A stretch of 64,000 bases of DNA from Sinorhizobium terangae (GCF_029714365.1 NZ_CP121660.1:1426001-1490000); one strand, 5' to 3'. Shown: positions 51,000 to 61,016, counted from the first letter of the stretch. A program made the numbers and translations. Notes: generated by a model from the sequence alone, not told the origin.

Positions 51000-52043
51000 A
51001 TGAAATCCTATTCGATCGCACTCATCCCCGGCGACGGAATCGGCCAGGACGTGACCGATGCGGCCTGGCAGGTTCTGTCCACCGTCGCCAGGCACTCCGG
51101 GTTCACGCTCACCAGTACGCCCTTTCCGTGGTCCTGCGCCTTCTACAAGGAGACCGGCGCGATGATGCCGGAGGACGGCCTCGAGACGCTTCGCCGCTTT
51201 GACGCGATTCTGCTCGGAGCCGTGGGCTGGCCCGCCGAAGTGCCGGATTCCGTTTCGCTGCACGGGCTGCTGCTGCCGATCCGCAAGGCCTTCATGCAAT
51301 ATGCCAATATTCGCCCGCACCGGCTTCTGCCGGGTGTGCAGGGGCCGCTGAAGGCCGAAGCCTTCGACATACTCTGCATTCGCGAGAATACCGAGGGTGA
51401 ATATTCCGGAGCCGGCGGCCGCGTGCATCAGGGAACGGCCGACGAGGTCGCGGTTGAGGCCTCGATCTTCACCCGTGCGGGCGTCGAGCGGATCCTGCGC
51501 TTCGGCTTCGAGCAGGCGCGTCAACGTCGCGGCAAGCTCGCTTCGGTGACCAAATCCAACGCCCAGAAATTCTCCATGGTGTTCTGGGATGAGATTACGC
51601 GAGAGCTCGCTGCCGAATACGCGGATGTCGAGGTGACGAGCTATCACATCGACGCCATGGCCGCGCGCATGGTGATGGCGCCCGAGACACTCGATGTCGT
51701 GGTCGCCTCGAACCTCTTCGGAGACACCCTGACCGATCTTGGCGCTGCCATTCAGGGCGGCTTGGGTTTTGCCGCCTCCGCAAACATCAATCCCGACAGG
51801 AGTGCCCCTTCGATGTTCGAGCCGGTGCACGGCTCCGCTCCGGACATCGCCCATCTTGGGATCGCAAACCCCATCGCTGCCATTTGGTCCGGCGCCATGA
51901 TGATCGACCATCTCGGACAACAAGATGCCTCGCGAAGGGTCATGGCCGCGCTCGAAAGAACGACGACCCGCGGCATCGGCACGGTGCCGGGGAGAGACAG
52001 AACCGAAACCATCGCGGCGGCGGTACTTGCCGCGCTCGACTGA
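51000..52043 (+). CDS. Tartrate/D-malate/isopropylmalate dehydrogenase family enzyme
   Basis: A 347-residue member of the isocitrate/isopropylmalate dehydrogenase family. Motifs: IALIPGDGIGQDVT at the N-terminus, RENTEGEYSG near 128, the substrate-lysine region SVTKSNAQKFS near 183, metal aspartates in VASNLFGDTLTDLGAAIQGG, and coenzyme part EPVHGSAPDIAHLGIANP. The motif set is closest to tartrate dehydrogenase/decarboxylase (TtuC) and D-malate dehydrogenase rather than leucine-pathway LeuB. It sits between two aldehyde dehydrogenases, which suggests catabolism of a hydroxy-acid or amine-derived compound. Confidence 0.88.
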   Translation: MKSYSIALIPGDGIGQDVTDAAWQVLSTVARHSGFTLTSTPFPWSCAFYKETGAMMPEDGLETLRRFDAILLGAVGWPAEVPDSVSLHGLLLPIRKAFMQYANIRPHRLLPGVQGPLKAEAFDILCIRENTEGEYSGAGGRVHQGTADEVAVEASIFTRAGVERILRFGFEQARQRRGKLASVTKSNAQKFSMVFWDEITRELAAEYADVEVTSYHIDAMAARMVMAPETLDVVVASNLFGDTLTDLGAAIQGGLGFAASANINPDRSAPSMFEPVHGSAPDIAHLGIANPIAAIWSGAMMIDHLGQQDASRRVMAALERTTTRGIGTVPGRDRTETIAAAVLAALD

Positions 52044-52056
52044 GGAGGAACAGCAG

Positions 52057-53508
52057 ATGAAGTTGAAGGATAAGGAACTTTTCCGGCAATCGGGCCTGAT
52101 CGGCGGTGAGTGGATCGGCGCGGCATCAGGCGACGTCGTCGAGGTCATAGATCCGGCCAGCCAGGCCGTCCTCGGTACCGTGCCGGACATGGGAACGGCC
52201 GAGACCCGGGCGGCGATCGACGTTGCCAGTGCCGCTTTCGGGCCCTGGAAGAAGAAGACGCATGCCGAGCGCGCCGCGCTACTGGAGCGCTGGTACGCGC
52301 TGATGATCGAAAAACTCGAGGACCTGGCGCTGCTGCTGACCTTGGAGCAGGGTAAGCCGCTCGACGAGGCACGCGGCGAGATCCGCTACGGGGCTGCCTT
52401 CGTCAAATGGTTCGCCGAGGAAGCGCGCCGCATCGGCGGACACACCATCCCCTCGCCGACGCCGGACCGCCGCATCGTCGTGCTCAAAGAAGCGGTCGGC
52501 GTCTGCGCCATCGTCACGCCTTGGAATTTCCCGAACGCGATGATCACCCGCAAGGTGGCACCCGCATTGGCCGCAGGCTGTACGGTTGTCATCAAGCCTT
52601 CGGAATTCACACCCTTTTCTGCGGTCGCCCTCGGCGTGCTCGCCGAGCGTGCCGGTATTCCGGCCGGCGTCATCAACATCGTCACCGGTATGCCAACGGC
52701 GATTGGTAACGAGTTCATGGCGAACGAGACGGTGCGCAAGATCTCGTTTACCGGCTCGACGCGCGTTGGCTCGCTGCTGATGCGCGGTGCCGCAGACAGC
52801 GTCAAGCGGCTCTCCCTCGAACTCGGCGGCAATGCCCCCTTTATCGTCTTCGATGACGCCGATCTCGATCTCGCTGTTGAAGGCGCGATCGCCTCGAAGT
52901 TCCGCAATGGCGGCCAGACCTGCGTCTGCGCCAACCGTATCCTGGTGCAGGCCGGAGTCTACGACGCCTTCGCAGAGAAGCTTGGCGTCCGCGTCAACGC
53001 CATGAAGGTCGGTCCAGGCACCGAGCCCGGCATGGCGATCGGCCCGATGATCAACGAAGCGGCGATCGAAAAGATAAACCGCCATGTCGAGGACGCGCTT
53101 GCCAAGGGGGCTAAGGTTGCGGCGAAAGGCAGGTCACCGGAGGGTCGGCAATACGCCGCCCCGATCGTGCTGACGGGTGCCACTACCGACATGCTGCTCG
53201 CCAGCGAAGAGACCTTCGGCCCTGTTGCTCCGCTCTTCCGTTTCGAGGCGGAAGAGGAGGCGATCGCGATCGCCAACGACACGCCCTTCGGCCTAGCTGC
53301 CTATTTCTACACGGAAAGCCTGAAGCGCGCCTGGCGCGTCGGGGAAGCGCTGGAGTTCGGCATGATCGGACTCAACACCGGCGCCATCTCCACCGAAGTC
53401 GCCCCCTTTGGCGGCGTCAAGCAATCCGGCCTCGGCCGCGAGGGCGCCCAGGTCGGTATTGAGGAATATCTCGAGATGAAGAGCTTTCATATCGGCGGGC
53501 TGGGATAG
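52057..53508 (+). CDS. gabD: Succinate-semialdehyde dehydrogenase-like aldehyde dehydrogenase
   Basis: A 483-residue enzyme, the usual length for GabD. Motifs: EQGKPLDEARGEIRYGA, PWNFPNAMITRKVAPALAAG, FTGSTRVGS, LELGGNAPFIVFDDAD and catalytic cysteine in GGQTCVCANRI. The C-terminus VAPFGGVKQSGLGREG is typical of SSADH. It would oxidise succinate semialdehyde to succinate, the end of GABA or putrescine catabolism, which fits the amine oxidase and aminotransferase encoded further right. GAGGAGGAA precedes the ATG at 52057; the earlier open frame lies inside the preceding gene. Confidence 0.9.
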   Translation: MKLKDKELFRQSGLIGGEWIGAASGDVVEVIDPASQAVLGTVPDMGTAETRAAIDVASAAFGPWKKKTHAERAALLERWYALMIEKLEDLALLLTLEQGKPLDEARGEIRYGAAFVKWFAEEARRIGGHTIPSPTPDRRIVVLKEAVGVCAIVTPWNFPNAMITRKVAPALAAGCTVVIKPSEFTPFSAVALGVLAERAGIPAGVINIVTGMPTAIGNEFMANETVRKISFTGSTRVGSLLMRGAADSVKRLSLELGGNAPFIVFDDADLDLAVEGAIASKFRNGGQTCVCANRILVQAGVYDAFAEKLGVRVNAMKVGPGTEPGMAIGPMINEAAIEKINRHVEDALAKGAKVAAKGRSPEGRQYAAPIVLTGATTDMLLASEETFGPVAPLFRFEAEEEAIAIANDTPFGLAAYFYTESLKRAWRVGEALEFGMIGLNTGAISTEVAPFGGVKQSGLGREGAQVGIEEYLEMKSFHIGGLG

Positions 53509-53780
53509 CCGTCGGTTCTCGGCGCATCGCCTCACCCGTCTGCCGACATCTACCAGTGTCAGCATGATGATCCTGCCGGGCGGTCGAACACTGCCCGGCA
53601 TTCGTTTGTCGGCCGGGCGTCTCTAGACTGGTTGTAGCGCCTGTGCGGGTAGGTAAAGCAAGGGTGATGGTTTAAACTCACTGAGGAGTCTGCGTGATCT
53701 GGCATAGGCATCTTCAGGGGTAATCCAGAAGGCGTGAACATGTGCCGGGAAAGCGCATGCGGATATGCCCCTCGCGGTAG
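53509..53780. other. Convergent intergenic gap, about 270 bases
   Basis: It separates gabD and the convergent FAD oxidoreductase gene. It contains GCCGGGC/GCCCGGC-type inverted bases near 53575-53617 that may act as a bidirectional terminator. The remainder shows nothing I can identify. Confidence 0.4.
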
Positions 53781-55055
53781 CTACTGGATCCTGTCCAGCA
53801 TCTTGTAATACATGCCGACGAGCGGCAGGAACCAGGGCTTGCCGAAATGCCCTGGCACAGCCGGCCATTCGAGACCTCTTAGCGGATTGCGGTCCGGCCG
53901 GTCGAGGATCGCGTCCGCAATGATCATCCCGAGATGCGTCGAAAGCTGCGCGCCGTGGCCGGAATAGCCCATGGCGTACCAGACGCCATCGTGATAGCCG
54001 GCGCGGGGGAAGCGGTCCTTGGTCATGTCGACGAGACCGCCCCAGCAATAGTCGATCTCGGTATTGGCGAGCTGCGGAAAGATCTCGGCAAGACTCGCCG
54101 TGAGGATCGCGCCACTTTTCGCGTCCGAGCGCTGGTCGGATGTCGCCGAGAAGCGGGCGCGGCCACCGAAGATCAGCCGCTTGTCGGGTGAAAGCCTGAA
54201 ATAATTGCCGATGTTCATCGACGTGACGCAGGTGCGGTTACCCGGCATTGTCGCTGCGATCTCCGCCTTTGTCAGCGGTCGGGTGGCGATGATGAAGCTG
54301 CCGACCGCGATGATGCGGCGGCGGAAATAACCGAAGGTCGAAGGCGTATAGGCGCCGGTGGCGACAAGAACCGCATCCGCGGTGACGCTGCCGCGCGTGG
54401 TCTTGAGATGGTGCCGGCCGCCCGTCTGCCGATGCTCCGTGACGGCGGCACTCTCGAAGATCGTCGCGCCGTGGCGCGTTGCCGCATCGGCGAGACCGAC
54501 GACATAGCGGCCCATATGCATCATCGCGCTCTTCTTCGAGAGCATGGCGCCGAAGAAAGGCGCGCCGACTTCCTGCTTCAGGTCGTCGGCGCTGAGAAGC
54601 GCGGTATCGGGGTCGACCTCCGCGTGCACGGCTTCGAAGTTGCGGGCGATGGCGTCGAAATGCTGTGGTTTCGAGGCGAGCTTCAGTTTGCCGGCGCGCC
54701 GGAAACTGCAGTCGATTCCCTCCTCGGCGATCAACGACTCGATCGTGTCGATCGAGTCGTCGAGCGCCCTGTAAAGGGCGATAGCCCGTTCCTTGCCGAG
54801 TTCCGCCTTGGCCGCCTGATAGCTATGCGCAAGTCCGTTGTTGAGGTGCCCGCCATTGCGGCCGGAGGCACCCCAGCCAACCCTCTCCGCCTCCAGCACG
54901 ACGACCTTGGCGCCAGCCTTGGCGAGCTGCCGAGCAGCAGCGAGGCCGGTGAAGCCGCCGCCAATCACTGCGACGTCGTAATGGCCCCCGACCGGACCCT
55001 GGGCAGCCCCGGCAAAGGCCGGGGCGGTGTCGTGCCAGTAGGACAGGAATTTCAT
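53781..55055 (-). CDS. FAD-dependent amine oxidase, PuuB/OrdL-like
   Basis: A 424-residue DAO-family flavoprotein. The FAD motif is YDVAVIGGGFTGLAAARQLA near 26-45 and VGWGASGRNGGHLNNG near 59-74. The C-terminal WGGLVDMTKDRFPRAG and MGYSGHGAQLSTHLG are typical of gamma-glutamylputrescine oxidase relatives. These oxidise amines to aldehydes with release of ammonia and hydrogen peroxide. It follows a HAD-type gene after 17 bases on the same strand. A link with the aldehyde dehydrogenases nearby and the class III aminotransferase is plausible. Confidence 0.9.
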   Translation of the reverse strand: MKFLSYWHDTAPAFAGAAQGPVGGHYDVAVIGGGFTGLAAARQLAKAGAKVVVLEAERVGWGASGRNGGHLNNGLAHSYQAAKAELGKERAIALYRALDDSIDTIESLIAEEGIDCSFRRAGKLKLASKPQHFDAIARNFEAVHAEVDPDTALLSADDLKQEVGAPFFGAMLSKKSAMMHMGRYVVGLADAATRHGATIFESAAVTEHRQTGGRHHLKTTRGSVTADAVLVATGAYTPSTFGYFRRRIIAVGSFIIATRPLTKAEIAATMPGNRTCVTSMNIGNYFRLSPDKRLIFGGRARFSATSDQRSDAKSGAILTASLAEIFPQLANTEIDYCWGGLVDMTKDRFPRAGYHDGVWYAMGYSGHGAQLSTHLGMIIADAILDRPDRNPLRGLEWPAVPGHFGKPWFLPLVGMYYKMLDRIQ

Positions 55056-55072
55056 GGCGAACGCGCCTTCTC

Positions 55073-55741
55073 TTAGAGCCCGACGACGCCCGGCAGGCCG
55101 GAGATACCGGTGATCTCCACGTAGCCGTAATAGGGATTGGCCGGCTCGTGGCCGCGATTGACCCAGACCTTGTTTTTGATGCCGAGGTCATGCGCCGACA
55201 TCAGGTCATAGCGGAAGGAGGACGAGCAGTGAAGAATGTCCTCCGGACCGCAGCCGAGCATGTCGAGCATGTATTCGAACGCCTTGAAACGCGGCTTGTA
55301 AGCCTGGGCCTGTTCGGCAGTGTAGACGGCGTGGAAGGGAGCGCCCAGCTTTTCGACGTTCGACATGATCTGCGAGTTCATCGCATTCGAGAGAATGACC
55401 AGAGGAATCTCTTTTGCGACCTTGGCGAGACCGGCAGGCACGTCGGGATGCGGACCCCAACTCGGGACGCGCTCATAGACCACGCGCGCCGCTTCCTCGC
55501 GGAATTTTATGCCATTGCGCTTGCAGGTCCGTTCGAGCGAATTGTGCACGACCTCCGCATAGGGCTTCCAGTCGCCGAGGATCTCGTCGAGGCGATAGGC
55601 GGCGAAATTCTTGATGAACTCCGCCATGCGCGGCTCGTCGAGTTGTTCGCCGTAGAGGTCGCGCGCCGCTTCCGCCATCTGGAAGTTGGTCAGCGTGCCA
55701 TAGCAGTCGAAGGTGATGTATTTCGGCCGGAAGGTCGACAT
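55073..55741 (-). CDS. HAD-superfamily hydrolase, haloacid dehalogenase type II-like
   Basis: A 222-residue cytoplasmic enzyme. Motif I FDCYGTLTNF holds the nucleophilic aspartate near residue 10. Motif II is VILSNAMNSQI. The lysine of motif III is in AYKPRFKAFEY, and the last motif is HCSSSFRYDLMSAHDLG. This resembles L-2-haloacid dehalogenases, though most such genes in amine-catabolic clusters have unknown substrates. The ATG at 55741 has AAGGA nine bases upstream. It precedes the FAD oxidase gene in a two-gene operon. Confidence 0.88.
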   Translation of the reverse strand: MSTFRPKYITFDCYGTLTNFQMAEAARDLYGEQLDEPRMAEFIKNFAAYRLDEILGDWKPYAEVVHNSLERTCKRNGIKFREEAARVVYERVPSWGPHPDVPAGLAKVAKEIPLVILSNAMNSQIMSNVEKLGAPFHAVYTAEQAQAYKPRFKAFEYMLDMLGCGPEDILHCSSSFRYDLMSAHDLGIKNKVWVNRGHEPANPYYGYVEITGISGLPGVVGL

Positions 55742-56058
55742 GTGAACTATCCTTGAAAGAGCGGGACCAGGGTTTACGTGTAAGATCATAGGCGCCAGCT
55801 CATTCCTCGGCTCACCTGATTTCGCAACGGTCGAAGCAGAATCTATCGTATCCAAAGTCGGCTTTGGCAGAAGGTTGCGAGCGTTGCCCGCCGCCCTGCT
55901 TCTTGCCGCGCACATTTCGCATCCGCTCCTGCCTGCCAGCATAAGATGCGGCAGCCCGCGAGAGCAAAGCTATAAGATATCGCGCGGGCCGCAGCCTTCA
56001 GACGATCTGCCGGCCACCACTCCTGCAGACTTCAGGGCAGGAAATGAAGGACATCTAC
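55742..56058. other. Divergent promoter region, about 315 bases
   Basis: It lies between the HAD gene (minus) and the GNAT gene (plus). An AT-rich element near 55970-55982 (AGCTATAAGATATCG) may be a -10 region for the rightward operon. No clear operator or repeat was recognised. Confidence 0.45.
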
Positions 56059-56895
56059 ATGCAGACAAATCAGATCGAGATCACTGCCTTCGGTACCGAG
56101 CATCTGGAAGCCGCCGTCAGGCTCTCCCGGCAGGCCGGCTGGCCGCATCGCCTGGAGGATTGGCAGATGGCGCTCGCCTTGAGCGAAGGCGTGGTGGCTA
56201 TCGAGGATGCCCGGGTCGTCGGCACTGTGCTCGTCACGCCCTATAAGGCGAACTGCGCGACGATCAATATGGTCATCGTCGACGAGACGATGCGCGGCCG
56301 CGGTCTCGGCCGGACGCTCATGGACGCCGCGCTGCGGATCGCCGGCGATCGACCGCTGCGGCTCGTGGCGACCGCCGAGGGGTTGGCGCTCTATGAGAAA
56401 CTTGGCTTTCAGGAGACCGGGCGCGTGCTGCAGCACCAGGGTGTGGTCGGCGCCGTCGCCGCGCCGCGGGGGATCGAGAGCGCAACCGCTGCCGACATCG
56501 ACGCTATCGCGGCGCTCGACCGCCGCGCATTCGGCGCCGACCGCAAAGGATTGGTCGCTTATCTCGCCAGAGCCGGTGAATTCGCCATCCGCCGCCGTGA
56601 AGGCCGTGTCTCGGGTTTCGCGGCGATACGCCCGTTTGGCCGCGGCGAGGTCATCGGGCCGGTCGTTGCCGCCGACCTTGATGATGCCAAGGCGCTTGTC
56701 GCGCATTTCATTGCCGCACGGCCTGGCCGGTTCCTCAGAGTGGACACCACGGCCGCCACCGGCCTCGCGCCCTGGCTTGCCGAACTGGGAATGGCCCATG
56801 TCGGCGGCGGCATCGCCATGATGAAGCCGCCGATCCGCCGATCCGCCGATCCCATCGCTAACACCTTTGCCCTCGCCAACCAGGCGCTCGGCTGA
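56059..56895 (+). CDS. GNAT-family N-acetyltransferase, two-domain
   Basis: A 278-residue protein with an N-terminal GNAT domain (about 1-130; acetyl-CoA motif VDETMRGRGLGRTLMDAAL, then ALYEKLGFQETGRV). A second, GNAT-like half (about 145-265) has the acetyltransferase_18 type arrangement. The substrate may be an amine or amino acid, given the neighbours. The ATG at 56059 (AAGGA seven bases upstream) is preferred to that at 56044. It is 14 bases before the aminotransferase gene. Confidence 0.87.
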   Translation: MQTNQIEITAFGTEHLEAAVRLSRQAGWPHRLEDWQMALALSEGVVAIEDARVVGTVLVTPYKANCATINMVIVDETMRGRGLGRTLMDAALRIAGDRPLRLVATAEGLALYEKLGFQETGRVLQHQGVVGAVAAPRGIESATAADIDAIAALDRRAFGADRKGLVAYLARAGEFAIRRREGRVSGFAAIRPFGRGEVIGPVVAADLDDAKALVAHFIAARPGRFLRVDTTAATGLAPWLAELGMAHVGGGIAMMKPPIRRSADPIANTFALANQALG

Positions 56896-56909
56896 TCCGG
56901 AGATTTTTG

Positions 56910-58286
56910 ATGTACAGCAACTCTCTCATCGAACTCGATCGCGCCCACCTCATCCATCCGGTCGCCTCCTATCGCAGCCACGAAAAGCTCGGCGTGCGCG
57001 TGCTCGCCTCTGCCAAGGGCGCGACGGTTACCGACGCTTCGGGCAAGCAGCTGATCGACGGTTTCGCCGGCCTCTGGTGCGTCAATGCCGGCTACGGACA
57101 TGAGAGCATCGTCGAGGCGGCGGCAAAGCAGATGCGTGAACTGCCCTACGCGACGGCCTATTTCGGCCTCGGTTCGGAGCCGGCAATCCGCCTCGCTTCG
57201 GAACTCGCCGAACGCGCGCCAGGCGATCTCAACCATGTCTATTTTACGCTAGGCGGCTCCGATGCCGTCGACAGTACGATCCGCTTCATCCGCTACTATT
57301 GGATTGCCCGTGGCGAGCCGCAGCGCGATCAATTCATCTCGGTCGAACAGGGCTATCACGGCTCCTCGACGGTCGGCGCCGGGCTGACCGCGCTGCCGGC
57401 CTTCCATGCCGGCTTCGGCATTCCTTTCGACTGGCAGCACAAGATCCCGTCGCATTATGCCTACCGCAATCCGGTGGGTGAGGCTCCGCAGGCGATCATC
57501 GACGCCTCGCTCGCCGCGCTGAGGCGCAAGGTCGAGGAAATCGGCCCCGAACGGGTCGCCGCCTTCTACGCCGAGCCGATCCAGGGCTCGGGCGGCGTGC
57601 TGGTGCCGCCCAAGGGCTGGATGAAGGCGATGCGCGAACTCTGCCGCGAGCTCGGCATCCTGTTCGTTGCAGACGAGGTGATCACTGGCTTCGGCCGCAC
57701 TGGCCCGCTCTTCGCCTGCGAGGAGGACGAGATCGTGCCGGATTTCATCGCCACGGCGAAGGGGCTTACCTCCGGCTATGTTCCGATGGGCGCGGTGTTC
57801 ATGGCCGACCATGTCTATCAGACGATCGCCGACGGTGCCGGCGCTGCCGCCGTCGGCCACGGCTATACCTATTCGGCTCATCCGGTCAGTGCGGCGGTCG
57901 GCCTGGAAGTGCTGAAGCTTTACGAAGGCGGTCTGCTGGAAAACGGGCGGAAGGCCGGTGCCCGTCTGATGCAGGGCCTTGAAAGCCTGAGAGACCACCC
58001 GCTCGTCGGCGATGTGCGCGGCCGCGGCATGCTGGCCGCCGTCGAGCTCGTCGTCGACAAAGTGAGGAAGACCCCTTTGCCGGCAGCCGCGGAGCCGGCG
58101 CGCCGCATCTTCGACCGTGCCTGGGAAAACGGCCTTGTCATCCGTGCCTTCGCCAATGGCGTGCTGGGCTACGCGCCGCCGCTCTGCTGCACCGAAGCGG
58201 AGATCGACGCAACCGTCGAGCGCACCCGCCAAACGTTGGACGAGACCTTGGAAGACCTGGATGTTCGCCAGGCTTTGAGGGCCTGA
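56910..58286 (+). CDS. Class III (omega) aminotransferase
   Basis: A 458-residue PLP enzyme. Motifs: DGFAGLWCVNAGYGHESIVEA near the N-terminus, YHGSSTVGAGLTALP, ILFVADEVITGFGRTG (PLP-binding aspartate) and the Schiff-base lysine in ATAKGLTSGYVPMGAVF. Relatives include putrescine-, beta-alanine- and taurine-pyruvate aminotransferases. Transfer of an amino group from an omega-amine to pyruvate or oxoglutarate would give the semialdehydes used by the aldehyde dehydrogenases at 49.5-53.5 kb. GGAG lies eight bases before the ATG. Confidence 0.93.
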   Translation: MYSNSLIELDRAHLIHPVASYRSHEKLGVRVLASAKGATVTDASGKQLIDGFAGLWCVNAGYGHESIVEAAAKQMRELPYATAYFGLGSEPAIRLASELAERAPGDLNHVYFTLGGSDAVDSTIRFIRYYWIARGEPQRDQFISVEQGYHGSSTVGAGLTALPAFHAGFGIPFDWQHKIPSHYAYRNPVGEAPQAIIDASLAALRRKVEEIGPERVAAFYAEPIQGSGGVLVPPKGWMKAMRELCRELGILFVADEVITGFGRTGPLFACEEDEIVPDFIATAKGLTSGYVPMGAVFMADHVYQTIADGAGAAAVGHGYTYSAHPVSAAVGLEVLKLYEGGLLENGRKAGARLMQGLESLRDHPLVGDVRGRGMLAAVELVVDKVRKTPLPAAAEPARRIFDRAWENGLVIRAFANGVLGYAPPLCCTEAEIDATVERTRQTLDETLEDLDVRQALRA

Positions 58287-58529
58287 TGGACGACTGACGC
58301 GATATATCGCGGAACCGCCATATTCGAAATTTTGTGCCGCGCCACGGTGCCCTTTCAGAGACTCCAGCGCGGCACAACTGCCAAACTCAAATCAAGGAAG
58401 CGGCCGGATCCCAGCATATGCGGCCTTTCCAGCAAGAGCGGGGGAAAACATCCCGCCGACGGGAACAGAATATTCTTCTTGATGAAGTCGGCGTTCCGGC
58501 CTGGGACGCGAAAAAACTGGGGAATCGAT

Positions 58530-59243
58530 GTGTACAGGAGCCTTCCCGAATTCAAATACATGACGTTCGACGTCGTCGGCACGCTGATCGACTTCGAGGG
58601 CGGCCTCAAGGATTGCCTTGCCGGCATCGCCGCCGAGGTCCGTGTCGCCATCGATGGCGAGGAGGCGCTCAGCCTCTACCGCGCGGCGCGCTACTCCAAG
58701 GACGCCGACCTATTCCCGGACGATCTGGTGCGCGTCTATCTTGAAATCGCGCCGAAGCTCGGCCTTCCGACCGAGCGGAAATATGGCGAGCGTCTCAGGG
58801 ACTCCGCCGGGAACTGGAGGGCCTTCGGAGACAGCGCCGAAGCGCTGGCGCGCCTTGCGAAGGATTACCGGCTTGTCGCTATGACCAATGCGCGCCGCTG
58901 GGCCTTCGATTTCTTCGCCAAGGAACTGGGCGATCCCTTCTACGCCGCCTTCACCGCCGACGATACCGGCACCGAAAAGCCTGATCCCGCCTTCTTTCAG
59001 AAGGTTTTCGACTTCATCGGCTCGGAAGGCAATTCGAAGGACGATGTCCTGCATGTCGCCCAGAGCCAGTACCACGACATCGGCATTTCACGGGAGCTTG
59101 GGCTGACCAACTGCTGGATCGAGCGACGCCACGCGCAGAAAGGTTACGGCGGCACCATAGAGCCGGCCGAGTTCACCGAGCCCGACTACCACTTCACCTC
59201 CATGGCCGACCTCGCCGATGCCGTGGCCGTCGCGCGTAGCTGA
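58530..59243 (+). CDS. HAD-superfamily hydrolase, second copy in the cluster
   Basis: A 237-residue haloacid-dehalogenase-type protein. Motif I TFDVVGTLIDF, motif II LVAMTNARRW, motif III lysine in GTEKPDPAFF, and final motif VAQSQYHDIGISRELGLTNC are all present. It is only distantly similar to the copy at 55073-55741. No ATG precedes MTFDVVG, so a GTG at 58530 with GGGGAA upstream is proposed; an ATG at 58560 would cut into motif I. The 243 bases before it show no clear feature. It precedes the oligopeptide-type transporter genes. Confidence 0.85.
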   Translation: MYRSLPEFKYMTFDVVGTLIDFEGGLKDCLAGIAAEVRVAIDGEEALSLYRAARYSKDADLFPDDLVRVYLEIAPKLGLPTERKYGERLRDSAGNWRAFGDSAEALARLAKDYRLVAMTNARRWAFDFFAKELGDPFYAAFTADDTGTEKPDPAFFQKVFDFIGSEGNSKDDVLHVAQSQYHDIGISRELGLTNCWIERRHAQKGYGGTIEPAEFTEPDYHFTSMADLADAVAVARS

Positions 59244-59313
59244 CCAGTTCACCGGATCGGGTCCAAGCCCACGGAAGACGGGCAGCCCGCCAACAGACGA
59301 AAAGGGGAATGAC

Positions 59314-60924
59314 ATGAACGACAAGATCACCAATTGGACCAGATCCGACGACGCTATGGTCGAAAACGCCATCCGTCGCGGCGCCACCCGCCGCGAACTG
59401 CTGCAGATGATGCTGGCCGGCGGTGTCGCCCTCTCCGCAGGCACCCTCGTGCTCGGCCGAGCCGGTAATGCGGTTGCGGCGACACCGGTTTCCGGCGGCG
59501 TGCTCAAGGCAGCCGGCTGGTCATCCTCCACCGCCGACACGCTCGACCCGGCCAAGGCGTCGCTCTCCACCGACTATGTACGCTGCTGCTCCTTCTATAA
59601 CCGCCTCACCTTCCTCGATAAAAGCGGTACGCCGCAGATGGAGCTGGCCGAAGCGATCGATACCAAAGATGCGAAGACCTGGACAGTCAAGCTTAGGAAG
59701 GGCGTCACCTTCCATGATGGCAAGCCGCTAACAGCAGACGACGTGATCTTCTCGCTGAAGCGCCATCTCGATCCATCCGTCGGATCGAAGGTCGCAAAGA
59801 TCGCCGCGCAGATGACAGGCTTCAAGGCTGTGGACAAGCAGACGGTCGAGATCACGCTTGCCAATCCGAACGCAGACCTGCCGACCATCCTGTCGATGCA
59901 CCACTTCATGATCGTCGCCGACGGCACCACCGACTTCTCCAAGGGGAACGGCACGGGCGCTTTCGTAAGAGAGGTCTTCGAGCCAGGCGTGCGCTCCGTT
60001 GGTATCAAGAACAAGAACTATTGGAAGTCCGGACCGCACGTCGATTCCTTCGAGTATTTCGCGATCAGCGACGACAGCTCGCGCGTGAATGCGCTCCTGT
60101 CCGGTGATATCCACTTGGCCGCCACAATCAATCCGCGTTCGATGCGCCTGGTCGAGAGCCAGGGCGATGGCTTCGTGCTCTCGAAGACCACCTCCGGCAA
60201 CTACACCAATCTCAACATGCGGTTGGACATGGAACCCGGCAGCAAGCGCGACTTCGTCGAGGGCATGAAGTACCTCGTCAACCGCGAGCAGATCGTCAAA
60301 TCGGCGCTGCGCGGCTTGGGCGAGGTCGGTAACGACCAGCCGGTATCCCCGGCCAACTTCTATCACAATCCCGACCTGAAGCCGCGCGCCTTTGATCCCG
60401 AGAAAGCGAAGTTCCACTTCGAGAAGGCCGGCGTGCTGGGACAGTCGATCCCAGTGATCGCATCTGAGGCGGCCAACTCGGCGATCGACATGGCAATGAT
60501 CATCCAGGCCTCTGCGGCCGAGATCGGCCTGAAGCTCGACGTCCAGCGCGTACCCTCGGACGGTTACTGGGACAATTACTGGCTGAAGGCGCCGGTCCAC
60601 TTCGGCAATATCAACCCGCGTCCGACGCCGGATATCCTGTTCTCGCTGCTCTACGCCTCGGAGGCTCCGTGGAACGAGAGCCAATACAAATCGGAGAAAT
60701 TCGATAAGATGCTGATCGAGGCGCGCGGCTCGCTCGACCAGGAGAAGCGCAAGGCGATCTACAACGATATGCAGGTAATGGTCGCCAACGAGGCCGGCAC
60801 CATCATTCCGGCCTATATCTCCAACGTCGACGCGATCACCGCCAAGCTCAAGGGCTTGGAACCCAATCCGCTTGGTGGGCAGATGGGTTATGCTTTTGCG
60901 GAATATGTCTGGCTCGAGGCCTGA
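59314..60924 (+). CDS. ABC transporter substrate-binding protein, dipeptide/oligopeptide type (SBP_bac_5)
   Basis: A 536-residue periplasmic protein. A twin-arginine-like signal (ATRRELLQMMLAGGVALSAG) lies near 25-45. SBP family 5 features are LDPAKASLSTDYVRCCSFY, WTVKLRKGVTFHDGKPLTADDVIFS and the C-terminal IIPAYISNVDAIT. It may bind a peptide, opine or amine-derived compound catabolised by the neighbouring enzymes. AAAGGGGAA precedes the ATG. It begins a four-gene transporter operon. Confidence 0.93.
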   Translation: MNDKITNWTRSDDAMVENAIRRGATRRELLQMMLAGGVALSAGTLVLGRAGNAVAATPVSGGVLKAAGWSSSTADTLDPAKASLSTDYVRCCSFYNRLTFLDKSGTPQMELAEAIDTKDAKTWTVKLRKGVTFHDGKPLTADDVIFSLKRHLDPSVGSKVAKIAAQMTGFKAVDKQTVEITLANPNADLPTILSMHHFMIVADGTTDFSKGNGTGAFVREVFEPGVRSVGIKNKNYWKSGPHVDSFEYFAISDDSSRVNALLSGDIHLAATINPRSMRLVESQGDGFVLSKTTSGNYTNLNMRLDMEPGSKRDFVEGMKYLVNREQIVKSALRGLGEVGNDQPVSPANFYHNPDLKPRAFDPEKAKFHFEKAGVLGQSIPVIASEAANSAIDMAMIIQASAAEIGLKLDVQRVPSDGYWDNYWLKAPVHFGNINPRPTPDILFSLLYASEAPWNESQYKSEKFDKMLIEARGSLDQEKRKAIYNDMQVMVANEAGTIIPAYISNVDAITAKLKGLEPNPLGGQMGYAFAEYVWLEA

Positions 60925-61016
60925 TTGAGCAACTGGGCTTGGGGGCTGCAGCCGCATCGCTGCGGCCCCTCGGCATTATGGTTCGAAACCTGTCCTGAAA
61001 GCCGAGAGGGAGCGCC